64,000 nt of DNA from Tetracentron sinense (Eukaryota > Streptophyta > Magnoliopsida > Trochodendrales > Trochodendraceae): contig CM026565.1 of assembly GCA_015143295.1 (NCBI GenBank), positions 16,936,548 to 17,000,547 on the forward strand, given 5' to 3'. The position numbers and the translations under genes are program-made. The notes beneath the pieces are model-generated. The model was given only the letters and a program-made list of their open reading frames with translations. It did not search any database and was not told where the DNA came from. This document shows positions 43,602-55,158 of the stretch, one piece after another; within the stretch, counting starts at the first letter, position 1; the number at the start of each line of letters is the position of its first letter.

Positions 43602-45813
43602 TGTCGCGCCCCAAAATACCCCCTAGGTGTTAAGGGATACTTTAGAGGTGACTACGTGTACCTGTCAAACCATCTTGTAATGCAAGAGGCTAAACATAAT
43701 ATAATACAATGATAATCAGAGCGCGGAAACTAAACATAAGTACGGAAGCATAAGCCAACTTTTTCTTTTCGTCTATAACTCCAAATAGTATTCCAAGTTA
43801 ACATATACCAAATACAATCAAAGTAAAGGTGGACATGCCCACCTATCAAAATACAAAAGGAACTCTCTAACCCTCTCCTCTCAACAGTGGTCGAGGTATG
43901 GCCACACCTCCAAGTCCCCATCCTCCAGAGACTGCCATGGGATAGGTGGCTCCCTCTCCTCTACATACTCCTCCTCGACCCAAGGCTCGGGGTCGAGGAC
44001 ATCCACAGTACCTGCCGACATAAAAGTACGGCTGAGCATGGAATACTCAGCGAGTACAAACTACTAGCTAACCATAACAATAGCGAAAGCATAACCACAG
44101 TGAGCAATACAAGATATTAATTTAAAGCAATAGTGAAAGCATAAGATACATAGCCATATCTTGACATGCGTGTATGAATGCAAAAACCTCGGTAAAACTC
44201 ATGTCTCGGAAACCTTTTTCGTGTCTCGGTCAAATCATGTATGTGCGTCGTGTCTTGTCTTGTATTTCATGTCTTGATTTGTTCTTGACTTGTATACTTG
44301 TGAGCCAGAGGCTAGCACCCTTCCTTAGGCTACCAACCTCCTTGTCATGTTCTTGTTCCATTTCTTTTGTGAGCCAGAGGCTAGCACCCTTCCTTGGGCT
44401 ACCAACCTCCTTGTCATGTCCTTGTTCCATTTCTCTTGTGAGCCAGAGGCTAGCACCCTTCCTTGGGCTACCAACCTCCTTGTCATGTTCTTGTTCCATT
44501 TCTTGATTCAACATGTATAATACAATCTTGAAAAACCCGGTTTCATGCATGCATGTGTGCTCGTGGGCATGCCAATAGTGACAATCATGGGGACACGTGT
44601 AACAAGAGGGATATCGCATCATATTTCAATTCATAGTATAACATGTAAGCATTTAGGTGATCAATATGGCATTTGGTCAAGTCATCATATACAAGAATAA
44701 TTACATAAAGCTTACATCCATTTCCTTTATCAATTTCATTTATTCTTGGTTTAGGCATATTATCAAACATCCGATGTGCAACATTTTAGTAGTTTTATTT
44801 CCCCTTTTTAGCGCATAAATTTCCAACACAACATCCAAGTAGGTTCATTATTCATAGAGTGCCCTTCCACCATTTTCCATACCCACATTTCACCACGTCC
44901 AACGGCATCCAATCGCCTCTACATCCACCATTCATACATACAACCCCACATTCACATTTATCTTGTTTAAGTTTAGGAAGTATAGCACATTTCAAGTAAG
45001 GGAAGATACAAGACCAACATCATAATGTCAAAGGGGAAAAACTAGATTATTGCTAAAGAAAGTTAGTAGAGTGTACTAACCTTAGATCAAGGCTTGATCC
45101 TTGGTAAAAACCTTGATTGAAGCTCCAACTTGAAAGAAGAACACCTTTGCTTGAAGGAGATTCGAGTTAGGGAAGAAACCCCTTTCAAAAACGTGCTTGG
45201 GTTGCTGCCCTGGCTTGGAGAATGGTTCACACACGAGCATGAGCCTCGATTTTTGAAGCAACTCGAGTTGGGGTGAGCTATGGTTCTTAAACCCCTTTGA
45301 TTCCTTCTCCAATGGAAAACCCTAGTTGCAAATCCCCTTCTCCTTTCTCTCTATCTCTCAAAATCCCTTAATGTTGTAAGTGAGGCCTCAAAGGGTCGAG
45401 CAAACCCTTATGGGTAAGGGTTTAACACCCAAAAGACGAAAACGCCCTTACTGAATTTCTACAAAAACGCGAAGACCGAGCGATCGGTGGTTATGACCGA
45501 TCGATCGGTGTTATTGACCGATCGACCGGTCAAAAACTCACTCTCTGGAAAATTTCCCCATACAAAATTTCTGACCGTACGATAGCTACCGAGCGAACGA
45601 TGTTCTGCTGGTCCCGACTGTTTTGGCCATATCTTTTGACTCGCTCGTCGGATTTCGACGATTCAACTTGCGTTGGATCCGTCTTTCGAAAACAAACATT
45701 TCTGATGTTTCGGAATTTCCGATTTCTCCCTTATTTATTAATTAGACTACGAAAACGGCCAATTAGCTACGAAAGTGCCATTCATTAAAGATGAAAAAGT
45801 CCGGGGTGCTACA
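43602..45813 (-). repeat. Element D 5' LTR (2,212 bp)
   Basis: Very similar to 36253-38482. It has lost part of the palindrome cluster (about 45473-45600) relative to the partner LTR. Confidence 0.94.
43881..44021 (-). CDS. LTR short ORF of D 5' LTR, 46 aa
   Basis: ATG TCG GCA GGT start, PWVEEEY at residues 13-19, WPYLDHC end, TGA. Compared with A: same length, core and end identical apart from H for Y, middle different (VEEREPPIPW). Several shared residues use other codons (GAG for GAA, CCC for CCG). It lies upstream of D gag in the leader. Confidence 0.6.
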   Translation of the reverse strand: MSAGTVDVLDPEPWVEEEYVEEREPPIPWQSLEDGDLEVWPYLDHC

Positions 45814-47086
45814 CGACTGGTCCAAAATTTTGTATGGGAAAAATTTCCAGTGAGTGCTTTTTTGACCGATCGCTCGGTCCTTAGTGTTTTTGCAGAAATT
45901 TAGTAAGGGCTTTTTGGTCTTTTGTTCTCAGACCTTGGGGCTTTAAATAGAGGATCCTACTCGAAATATTAAAATATTCTACCTATTTCTAACCTAATTT
46001 GGCAAAAAGGGGAAGAAAACCTAGGGTTTGAGGGAGAGAGTTGCTTGGAGAAGAAGGAGGTTGCTAGAAGATTGAAAGGAAAGCTTGGAGTTCGACCTCA
46101 AAGCTTCTCCAAATCTCCTCGGGAGCGTTTTGAATCCAAGGGAAGGATTCCTAAGGTCGATATACTATCCTAATCAACTCTATTTTAATATTTGTGAATA
46201 TTAATTTGATAGAATAGAGATTAAATGCATTTTTCCCAAATTTTCTATGAAGTAAGCTAATTATTGATGGAAATGTGGATGGAAATGTGGATTGGATGTG
46301 GATAGAATATATGGAGGATAGGAAATGTATGGAGGATGGGAAATGTATGGAGCATGGGATTAATATGTGGATGTGAATAGTGAATTAATTGTATAGATAA
46401 ATTATGGTTTGATGAATGCTTGAAAATATAGAAGGGAAATGGATTCATATTATGCGTACACAAGGTGTTTGTGAAAATGCTTGAAAGGATAAATGCTATT
46501 ATACTCTTATGAAATGGTGGTGAATTGATTATGAATTGCGATATGAATTATGATAAGATATGTATATGTGAATTGTTTGTTAAGTATGTCTAATTATTTG
46601 CATAGAAATTGATAGTCGGGAAGGTAAGAACTTAGAGGAACATCTCTCAAACCGGGAATTCTCTAACTATTTGGTATGGGACAGTATAGTGGATTTTCCA
46701 TGGTGGGAGATCAGAATCTAAGCAATTACCAACTCGAATGTTAATTTCGACACTTAAGCACATATGCACATGTATGTTAAGATAAGAGTCTCACAAGTCA
46801 CACATGTGGACCACAAGCATGAGCATGGCATACGTATGACATTCTGAATAAGCATAAGCATGGCATGGTCCGTATCCGCCAAGAACGGCATGTCAATTAC
46901 ATTTGATTCTTAGGCATGGTCCGTATCCGCCAAGAACGGCATGTCAATTACATTTGATTCTTAGGCATGGTCCGTATCCGCCAAGAACGGCATGTCAACC
47001 ATTTGATTCTTAGGCATGGTCCGTATCCGCCAAGAACGGCATGTCAACCATTTGATTCTTAGACATGGTCCGTATCCGCCAAGAAC
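45814..47086 (+). repeat. Element C 5' LTR, piece 2
   Basis: Continues C after D. About 66 bp of palindromes are deleted between GATCGCTCGGTC repeats (about 45866-45878), compared with the 3' LTR. TATA-like CTTTAAATAGAGG near 45940. Tandem repeat from 46853 (five units of about 46-51 bp, GGCATGGTCCGTATCCGCCAAGAAC), where the 3' LTR has two. Confidence 0.92.
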
Positions 47087-49435
47087 TGTAGAGCCCCGGA
47101 CCTTTTCACATTTAATGCATGACACTTTCGTTGCCTTTTTTCCTTTAAAGAGGTATAATTAATAAATAAGGAAGAAATTGGAAATTCTGAAACATCAGAA
47201 ATGTTCCTTTTCGAAGTACGAACCCAACGCAAGTTGAATCGTCAAAATCCGACGAGCGAGTCAAAAGATATGGCCAAAACAGTCTGGACCTGCAGGCAAC
47301 CGATCGCTCGGTCCATGGAGCGATCGATCGGTCCAAAACCGATCGCTCGGAGGCTATCGACTGGTTAAGATTTTTGTATGGGGAAATTTTCCAGAGAGTG
47401 AAATTTTAACCGATCGCTCGGTTATGAAACCGATCGATCGGTAGACAACCGATCGATCGGTCATTAACACCGATCGCTCGGTACTCGCGTTTTTGCAGAA
47501 AATTTAGTAAGGGTGTTTTCATCTTTTGGGCATTTCACTCATACCTTAAAGGTTTTGCCCGATCATTTGAGGGTTCATACACAACCCTTAGAGTCTTTTG
47601 AGAGATAGAGAGAAAGGAGAAGGGTTTCCAAAACCTAGGTTTTCATTTGGGAGAAATCAAAGGGGTTAAGACCCTAGATCAACCCCAAGCCCGTTTTCTT
47701 CAAGATCAAGGCTCAAGCATTCGAGGAGCTCGTGATCCAAGCTAGGGCAGCAGCTACACGATCGTTTTTGGAAGGGGTTTCTTCCTCATTGTTCAAGGTC
47801 GGTACTTCTTGCTACCCTCCTAGTTATAGTTCTTCTTTTCCTTTATTTTCCTTGTGTTCCTTTATACATCCATGTATTATGAGATGGGTTGTGAATGGTG
47901 AATGGTGAATGATGAATGGAGATGAATGTGGGCGATTGGATGCCGTGTGTATTGATGTGATGGATGAACGGGGAGGGCATTGTACTCATAATAAACATAC
48001 ATATGTGATGTGAGTAAAACCCACCTAGAAAAGCATGTTGTAGGGTTAATAAATAATGAACACACTATGTTTGATGAGATGCCAAGGTGAATAAAATGAG
48101 TGATAAATTAAGGGAATACATGTTTAATTATTCATGAAATTGTTAGGGCATATGATAGTGTGTTTCTTACATTTCTCAAAATGTGCGATTTATTACTTGT
48201 TCAAATCGTGATATGCTATGCTTTGTAAATTAACCAAATTGTCATATTTAATTCCAAATGCAAGTATGCACACGATCTCACGAGCACGCATGCATGACAT
48301 GGATTACCGACGTTTTTCAAGAATGGGATTTAGAGGTGGGGCATATCCTACGATATGTTTTACCTCGCTTTTGGCAAGGACAAGTCAATCATGCATTATC
48401 ATAAGAAGGGTCTCTCTTCCCTCGCAAGTACATACATATCATAAGAAGGGTTTCCCTTCCCTTGCAAGTACATCTCACAAGGACACCTCACAAGCGAAAG
48501 GACATGACATGAGCATTTAGAAAGAAGGGTTTCCCTTCCCTCACAAGTAGTTTACTCTTCCAAGCATGACATGACACGGCATGACAAGCATGAGCATTTT
48601 AGGAAGAAGGGTCTCCCTTCCCTCACAAGTAGATTACTTTTCCGAACAAGCAAGCATGATACATGACATGACAAGCATGGGCATTTTAGGAAGAAGGGTC
48701 TCCCTTCCCTCACAAGTAGTTTACTTTCCAAGCAAGCATGACATGGCATGACACGCATGATATGATAAGATAAGACAACATGACAAGTTTCAAGCACGGA
48801 AATGGTATTTCCAATCAAGTCAAGTGCACAAGGTTTTCAAGGGTTTTAACGGCTTTCTACGAAATACAAGCATGATTATAAATTATTTTTACTTCCTTGT
48901 ATGATATGAATTGTTTCCTTCTAACTTATAAGAATTGTTCCTGCTTTATGTATGCTATCTGTATGCTATGACTGTTGGTTAGTGCTTAGTACCCGCTGAG
49001 TATTCCATGCTCAGCCGTACTTCTTATGTCGGCAGGTGATGGCGGAGCAGCTGCTCCATTTGATATCTGTGCTCTGAGCCCTTGGGTGGAGGAGGAGTAC
49101 GTCGAGGAGCCTTTGGAGGAACCTCCCGTAGAGGGTTACCATTAGGTGGTTGTAGATTCTGAGTGAATAGCTGTGGGTGAGATGAGAGATATACATTCAT
49201 GTATTTTGGCGGGTCTATCCGCACTTTCTTTTGGTTACTTTTTGTATAACTTGGATTTGCGTATGTATATTCATAGAGGTTTGGTTAGACTTCCGCTGTG
49301 TTTTATAGTTATGTTTCCGCTATATTTTCCTCTATGGTATATGCTCTGTGGGTTTTTCAGGTTGGTTGTCAAGCAAGTCATGATTAGTCATCCAAAGTTC
49401 ACTCTAACTCCTAGGGTGGGTTTTGGGTCGCGACA
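47087..49435 (+). mobile_element. Solo LTR E (2,349 bp)
   Basis: TGTAGAGCCCCGG...GGGTCGCGACA with exact TSD AGAAC (47082-47086, 49436-49440), inserted inside a C tandem repeat unit. Closest to B by its 3' end (CACTCTAACTCCTAGGGTGGG). Palindromes 47298-47483; donor-like CAAG|GTCGGTAC (about 47796-47805); repeats of GAAGGGTCTCCCTTCCC hairpins (48405-48720); conserved hairpin about 48995-49015. Confidence 0.93.
49026..49145 (+). CDS. LTR short ORF in solo LTR E (39 aa)
   Basis: ATG TCG GCA GGT, an APFDICAL segment shared with B, then PWVEEEYVEEP with codons GTG and TAC where A has GTC and TAT, ending VEGYH and TAG. Open frame in an LTR that has lost its element. Confidence 0.55.
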   Translation: MSAGDGGAAAPFDICALSPWVEEEYVEEPLEEPPVEGYH

Positions 49436-50136
49436 AGAACGGCATGTCACATCATTGTATGATCTGAATAAGTGCATAAGCATAAACATCTCACAAGCAC
49501 GTGGTCTCATAAGCATAAGCAACTCATAAGTGTATTGTCTTCCAAGTCAAAGATTCTCACAAGTACACGAGTCAAGGTGATGATATGATGTATATGCGCA
49601 CACGTTCTTCCACACTCTGATTATGTTATTATGTTATTGGATATGTTTCTAACTAAGTGCAGGCATATTATTATTGTTGGTTGGATTTTATATACACTGA
49701 GTACCTTTGTACTTAGCCGGACTTTGTCTTGGCAGGTTTAGAGCAGGAGTACACGGCGGAGCCGTGGGTTGAGGAAACATACTCCGAGGAAGGAGGTGAA
49801 GGTGAGCCTTCTGAGGAGGGAGCCAGAGACTTGGGTGGCTACACCTCTTAGTTTTTATTTCATTTGATTGAGAGAGTTGTATTAGACTTGAGTAGATGTT
49901 GCTTAGTAGAATTTTTTTTAGTTGTGTATCATACTCTTTGGTTTTAGTGGGTTGTATTTGTTGACTATAGACTCGTGCTATTTAGTGGGTTACAGTTGAT
50001 ATATCGGAAATTTTATTATCCTCATTTTTGGAGACTCGAGTTAGTGTGCCTTGCATGTCATGGATTTTAAGCAGGTTAAGTAATGTGGCGATCCTAAAGT
50101 CCTATTTTAGCCTTGTAGGATTTTGGGGTCGTTACA
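49436..50136 (+). repeat. Element C 5' LTR, piece 3
   Basis: Ends GGGGTCGTTACA at 50136. Contains the C form of the hairpin (ACTGAGTACCTTTGTACTTAGC) and the C short ORF. Confidence 0.92.
49717..49851 (+). CDS. C-type LTR short ORF, 5' LTR copy (no ATG)
   Basis: Open from just after a TAG in the hairpin arm (49714) to TAG at 49849. Encodes LAGLEQEYTAEPWVEE followed by an acidic Glu/Gly-rich tail. At the place of ATG TCG GCA it has GTC TTG GCA, so it needs another start or a spliced upstream exon. Confidence 0.4.
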   Translation, partial: PDFVLAGLEQEYTAEPWVEETYSEEGGEGEPSEEGARDLGGYTS

Positions 50137-50140
50137 GAGG

Positions 50141-50152
50141 TGGTATCAGAGC
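50141..50152 (+). other. Element C primer binding site
   Basis: TGGTATCAGAGC, four bases after the 5' LTR. Confidence 0.94.
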
Positions 50153-50274
50153 TCAAGGCATTAGGTTCCCTTGGGCTAAGTTGTCCTCTTAGTAGGACTC
50201 ATGTTATGTCACTCCGGGTCTGATACCAGAGGATATCAATCAGTGCTCAAGGCATTAGAGTCCTTAGGGCTAAG

Positions 50275-50440
50275 GTATTAAGTATAGGATATAGGAAGAT
50301 GTTACCCTCAGGGAAGCAACATCAAGTTTAGGATTCTAATTGTTCAGGATTGAGTTATGATTAAGTGTAGATTCAGGAATTTTATGTGAGTGTATTCCTA
50401 AATAAGTTGTTTTCTTCTTAAGTTGTTTTCTTCTTCTCAG
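50275..50440 (+). other. Candidate 5' UTR intron of C
   Basis: CTAAG|GTATTAAG to TTCTTCTTCTCAG|GAC, ten bases before the gag ATG. The acceptor has a strong pyrimidine tract. Confidence 0.45.
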
Positions 50441-50450
50441 GACTGTAAGC

Positions 50451-51654
50451 ATGAGAAGGGGTGGAAGAAACCATAGGAATGGAGGAGGCAGTGTGACAGA
50501 TGGGGATTCCCTAGATGGTACTTCCCAAGCCAATGTGAGTCGGGTCATGGAAGCTATTGCTGCAGCCATGGAGAGGCAGGCTGAAATTATGACTCAGCAA
50601 ACTGTATTACTAGCGGCTGGTCAAGCTAGGCAAGAGAGGCAGATTGATGTTCACCCACCCCGTCACAATGGAGTGGAAGCTTTTAGGAGGATGAGTCCTC
50701 CAGCCTTCTATGGTAGTACGGATCCCTCAGTTGCCGAGTTATGGATCATGCAACTAGAGAAGATTTTCTCCGTGCTTGAGGCCACCGATGAGCAGAGGGT
50801 GAAATGGGCCTCCTTCGTCATAGAAGGTGAAGCGGAACATTGGTGGAGGGCAACATCTAGGCAGAGGAATGAGGTGCGAGCCAGACAAGAGTGGACTTGG
50901 GGAGAGTTCCTCGACATCTTCTACGAGAGATACTTCCCAGTGTTTGTGAGAGATCAGAAGGAGATTGAATTCTCTACCTTGGAGCAAGGGAGGATGTCAG
51001 TGGCCGAGTATGAGGCCAAGTTTGTAGAGCTCTCTAGGTTCGCTCCTCACTTGATTGCTACGGAGAGAATGAAGGCAAAGAGGTTTGAGCGAGGCTTGAA
51101 GGATTTTATCTGGGAGAAGGTTTCGATACTTCAACTCGAAACATGTAGGGAGGTGTATCAGCGCGCCTTGATAGCTGAGAAGAATTCACAGGAATTTTTG
51201 AAGAAGAGGGAGAAGATGCAAGCAAGCAAGTTTGTCCCACAGGACAAGAGGCCGAGGATAGCAGGTCCTATGCCCATTGCTAGGCCTACCCCATATCAGA
51301 GGCCTACTCAGGCAGCCCCTCGAGCATCTCAGGTGGCTCCGCCTACTGCTGGTACCCAGTTGTATGATGCATGCAGCCAGTGCGGAAAGAAGCATAGAGT
51401 GGGAGAGTGTAGGGCAATTACTGGAGGTTGTTTCCATTGTGGAGAGGTCTCACACCGGATCCGAGATTGCCCACTCCGCATTCAGCAGGGGCTTCAGTCG
51501 ACTCAGCCACAGGGAGTCAGGCCCCCAGGTAGGCAGTCCACACAGTAGAGGCCACCACAGGGTCCTAGTCCTCAGCAGCCTCGCCAGCCAGTTCAGGGTC
51601 GAGTGTTTGCTACCTCGGAGTGGGATGCACAGGCGTCCGACGACGTTGTGCAGG
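50451..51654 (+). pseudogene. gag: Element C gag (one nonsense codon)
   Basis: Starts MRRGGRNHRNG. Retrotrans_gag core with GEAEHWW and EFSTLEQGRMSVAEYEAKF; Cys-His clusters CSQCGKKHRVGEC and CFHCGEVSHRIRDC. TAG at 51546-51548 follows STQ; beyond it the same frame runs on through a Gln/Pro-rich tail to DDVVQG, where the spacer begins. Otherwise the frame is complete. Confidence 0.92.
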
Positions 51655-51792
51655 GTATGTCTAATTGTGTTTTTAGTTAATTAAAATATTGATCTGATGC
51701 TATGTGTGTGATACTAAATATTATGTAGTATGATGTATGATGTATATATGCATTCATGATTTGACAAAATTGGCTTTGTGTATTTAATTCAG
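51655..51792 (+). other. Gag-protease intron-like spacer in C (138 nt)
   Basis: CAGG|GTATGT donor and TTTAATTCAG|GC acceptor in an AT-rich spacer. Removal joins VVQG to [11 protein letters not shown] and DTGSTHSF in the same phase as A and D, although the spacer sequence is quite different from theirs. Confidence 0.7.
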
Positions 51793-54700
51793 GCTCATTG
51801 TTGATAAATGATTTTCTCGCTCATGTTTTGATCGATACTGGTTCCACTCACTCCTTCATCACACCTAGTTTTGCACGAGAGTTTCCGATTGAGCCAAGTC
51901 TGTTAGATCGTGAATTGTCAATTGCTACTCCTGTTGGTAGTTCGGTCATCACCGATAAGGTCTATCGAGCTTGTGATATTCGAGTAGGTCAAAGGGAGAT
52001 GCCAGCTGATCTGATTGTCCTTGAGTTCCAAGACTTTGACGTCATTTTAGGCATGGATTGGCTTTCCAAATACCATAGGCATGTCGACTGTTTTGGAAAG
52101 GTAGTCAACTTTAGACCAATCAGTGAGCCCTCTTTTCGTTTCCAAGGGTTGAAGAAGAAGGACTTAGCTCGTTTTGCGGCATTGAGTCTTACTACCTCGG
52201 AAGCACCAGATTCCTCAAGTATCCCTGTTGTAGAGGAATTCATGGATGTCTTTCCTAAAAACTTACCGGGTTTGCCACCAAATAGAGAAGTAGAGTTTGC
52301 AATTGTGTTGGCTCCGGGTACGGCACCCATCTCTAAAGCGCCTTATAGGATGGCTCCAGCAGACTTGAAAGAGCTTAAGGAGCAGATTGACGAATTGCTT
52401 GGTCTTGGATTTATCCGCCCAAGTGTATCACCTTGGGGAGCTCCAGTGTTGTTTGTGAAGAAGAAGGATGGTTCGATGAGGATGTGCATCGACTATCGGC
52501 AACTAAACAAGGTCACTATCAAGAACAAATATCCTTTACCTAGGATCGATGACTTGTTTGATCAGTTGCAAGGAGCTAAGTATTTCTCCAAGATTGATTT
52601 GAGGTCGGGCTACCATCAACTGAAAATAAAGGAGAAAGATGTGCCTAAGTCTGCTTTCAGGACCAGATATTGGCATTTTGAATTCTTAGTCATGCTGTTC
52701 GGTTTGACAAATGCTCCGACAGCATTCATGGATCTCATGAACAGGATCTTCAAGCCGACTCTGGACCGCTTTGTGATCGTGTTTGTGGATGATATTTTAA
52801 TGTACTCCAGGACATAGAAGGAGCATGAGATGCATCTCCGGATCACCCTGAAGACACTCCGTGCGTATAAGCTATGTGCTAAGCTTAGCAAGTGCGAGTT
52901 TTTGCTAGAAAAAGTAGCATTTCTAGGCCATGTGGTGTCAGAAGAGGGGATTTCAGTTGACCCTTCTAAGATAGAAGCAGTGGAAGGATGGGGAAGGCCA
53001 AAGAGTGTTACAGAGGTTCGGAGTTTCTTGGGCCTAGCTGGATATTATCGAAGATTTGTAGAAGGATTTTCCAATTTGGCAGCTCCGCTTACTCATCTAA
53101 CTCGAAAGAACGCTAGATTCGAGTGGAATGAAAAATGTGAGAAGAGTTTTCTTGAGTTGAAGAAGCGTCTCACCACCGCTCCGATCTTGACTATTCCATC
53201 GGGTAGTGAAGGTTTTGTGGTGTATAGTGATGCCTCACTCGTTGGGTTAGGTTGTGTTCTTATGCAACACGGGAAGGTGATTGCCTATGCTTCTCGGCAG
53301 TTGAAAGACCACGAGAAGAACTATCCTACCCATGATTTGGAGTTAGCAGCCTTGGTTTTTGCTCTTAAGATCTGGAGACACTACTTGTACGGTGCGCAGT
53401 TTGAAGTTTTCACCGACCACAAAAGTCTAAAGTATTTATTCTCGCAGATAGAGCTGAATTTGAGGCAGCGCCGTTGGGTGGAATTCCTCAAGGATTATGA
53501 TTGCTCTATCCAGTACCACCCGGGGAAAGCGAATGTAGTGACAGATGCTCTAAGTATGAGACCTACTGGGTTCTTGGCATACTTGATGGTCCAAGAATGG
53601 AAGTTACTAGAAGAGGTGTCTAGCCTTGATGCGGGTTTCAGTGTGGGAGCATCTGGAGCCTTGTTGGCTAACATTATGGTCAGACCAACCTTATTGAACA
53701 GGATTAAAGACCTGTAGTGGAATGATGGAGAACTGCACGCTGCTATGAATAAGTCGCTTAACAGTGGGTTTGAGGATTTCTCTTGGAGGGATGGTGGAGT
53801 TTGTTTCAAGGGTAGACTTTGTGTTCTGGATGATGAGGATTTAAGAAGGGAGATTCTGGATGAAGCACACAAGTCCAAGTACACTGTGCATCTGGGAGGT
53901 ACTAAGATATACCAGAACCTTAAGAAGTATTTCTGGTGGAAAGGTATGAAGAAAGATGTCGCTACCTTTGTATCCAAGTGTTTGGTGTGTCAGCAGGTGA
54001 AGGCCGAACACAGGAGGCTGGCAGGACTTCTTCAGTCTCTTCCTATTCCCGAGTGGAAGTGGGAAAATATCTCCATGGATTTTGTTGTTGGTTTGCCAAA
54101 GACGGCCAAGAACTTTGATGCCATTTGGGTTGTGGTTGACCGATTGACTAAATCAGCTCACTTTCTTCCATATCGGACCACTTTCAACTCCAATCAATTG
54201 GCTAACCTCTATATCAAGGAGATTGTCCGTTTGCATGGAGTGCCAATTAGCATTGTTTCTGATCGAGATCCAAGATTTACATCCAAATTCTGGAAGAGTT
54301 TTCAGTAGGCCATGGGTTCCCATTTGGATTTTAGTACGGCATTTCATCCGCAGACAGATGGGCAAACTGAAAGAGTGAACCAGATCATAGAGGACATGCT
54401 ACGAGCTTGCATATTAGACTTTCAGGGTAGTTGGGTTGATCACTTGCCGTTGGTTGAGTTTGCCTACAACAACAGCTATCAAGCTAGCATTCAGATGGCA
54501 CCGTTTGAGGCACTTTATGGGAGGAGTTCTCGTTTACCTTTGTGTTGGGACGAAGTTGGCGAGAGGAAGCTTTTGGGTCCCGAACTCGTTGGTCAGACTG
54601 TGGATAGAGTTCAGTTGATCAGGGAGAGGTTGAAGGCAGTTCAGAGTAGACAAAAGAGCTATGCCGATACTCGGAGGAGAGATCTTGAGTTCCAAGTTGG

Positions 54701-55115
54701 AGATTTTGTGTTTGTAAAGATCTCACCTACGAATAGGGTGAAGAGATTCGGCAAGCGAGGCAAGCTCAGTCCGAGATATGTGGGTCCTTTTGAGATCATC
54801 ACCCGAGTCGGGGAAGTTGCTTATCGGGTCGCCTTACCACCTCACATGGAAGGTGTGCATAATGTCTTTCACATCTCTATGTTGAGGAAGTACATTGCTG
54901 ATCCTTCACATGTCATTCATTTGGAACCGTTGGAAATTCGAGAAGATTTGACTCTAGTAGAGCAACCGGCTCGAATTTTGGACCGGAAAGAGCAAGTTTT
55001 GCGTTCAAAGGTCATTCCTCTTGTGCTCTTGCAATGAGAACATCACTCAAGAGAAGAGGCTACTTGGGAGAGAGAAGCCGAAGTCCGCAAAAAGTACCCA
55101 CATTTATTCACCTAA
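51793..55115 (+). pseudogene. pol: Element C pol (four nonsense codons, no frameshift)
   Basis: Protease DTGSTHSF (about 51837), RT with FVDDILMYS (about 52787), RNase H YSDAS and TDHKSL, integrase HHCC (CLVC), [40 protein letters not shown] and EEATWERE. One frame runs from 51798 to the TAA at 55113, interrupted only by stops at 52815 (TAG), 53715 (TAG), 54306 (TAG) and 55035 (TGA, at a Trp codon). RT has LF for the usual PFGL proline. Confidence 0.93.
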
Positions 55116-55144
55116 GGTACGTAATTTCGAGGACGAAATTCTTT

Positions 55145-55158
55145 TAAGGAGGGGAGGA
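55145..55158 (+). other. Element C polypurine tract
   Basis: AAGGAGGGGAGGA-type tract before the 3' LTR, preceded by TTTCGAGGACGAAATTC. Confidence 0.9.

Larger units (their letters stand above)
36253..45813 (-). mobile_element. Element D, nearly intact Tekay-type retrotransposon
   Basis: 9,561 bp, exact TSD CGACT (36248-36252, 45814-45818). Minus-strand order: 5' LTR 43602-45813, primer site 43586-43597, gag, intron-like spacer, pol, polypurine tract 38483-38495, 3' LTR 36253-38482. Proteins are very close to A, so A and D are subfamilies of one lineage. The only coding lesion I see is a 1-nt frameshift between protease and RT. Confidence 0.95.
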
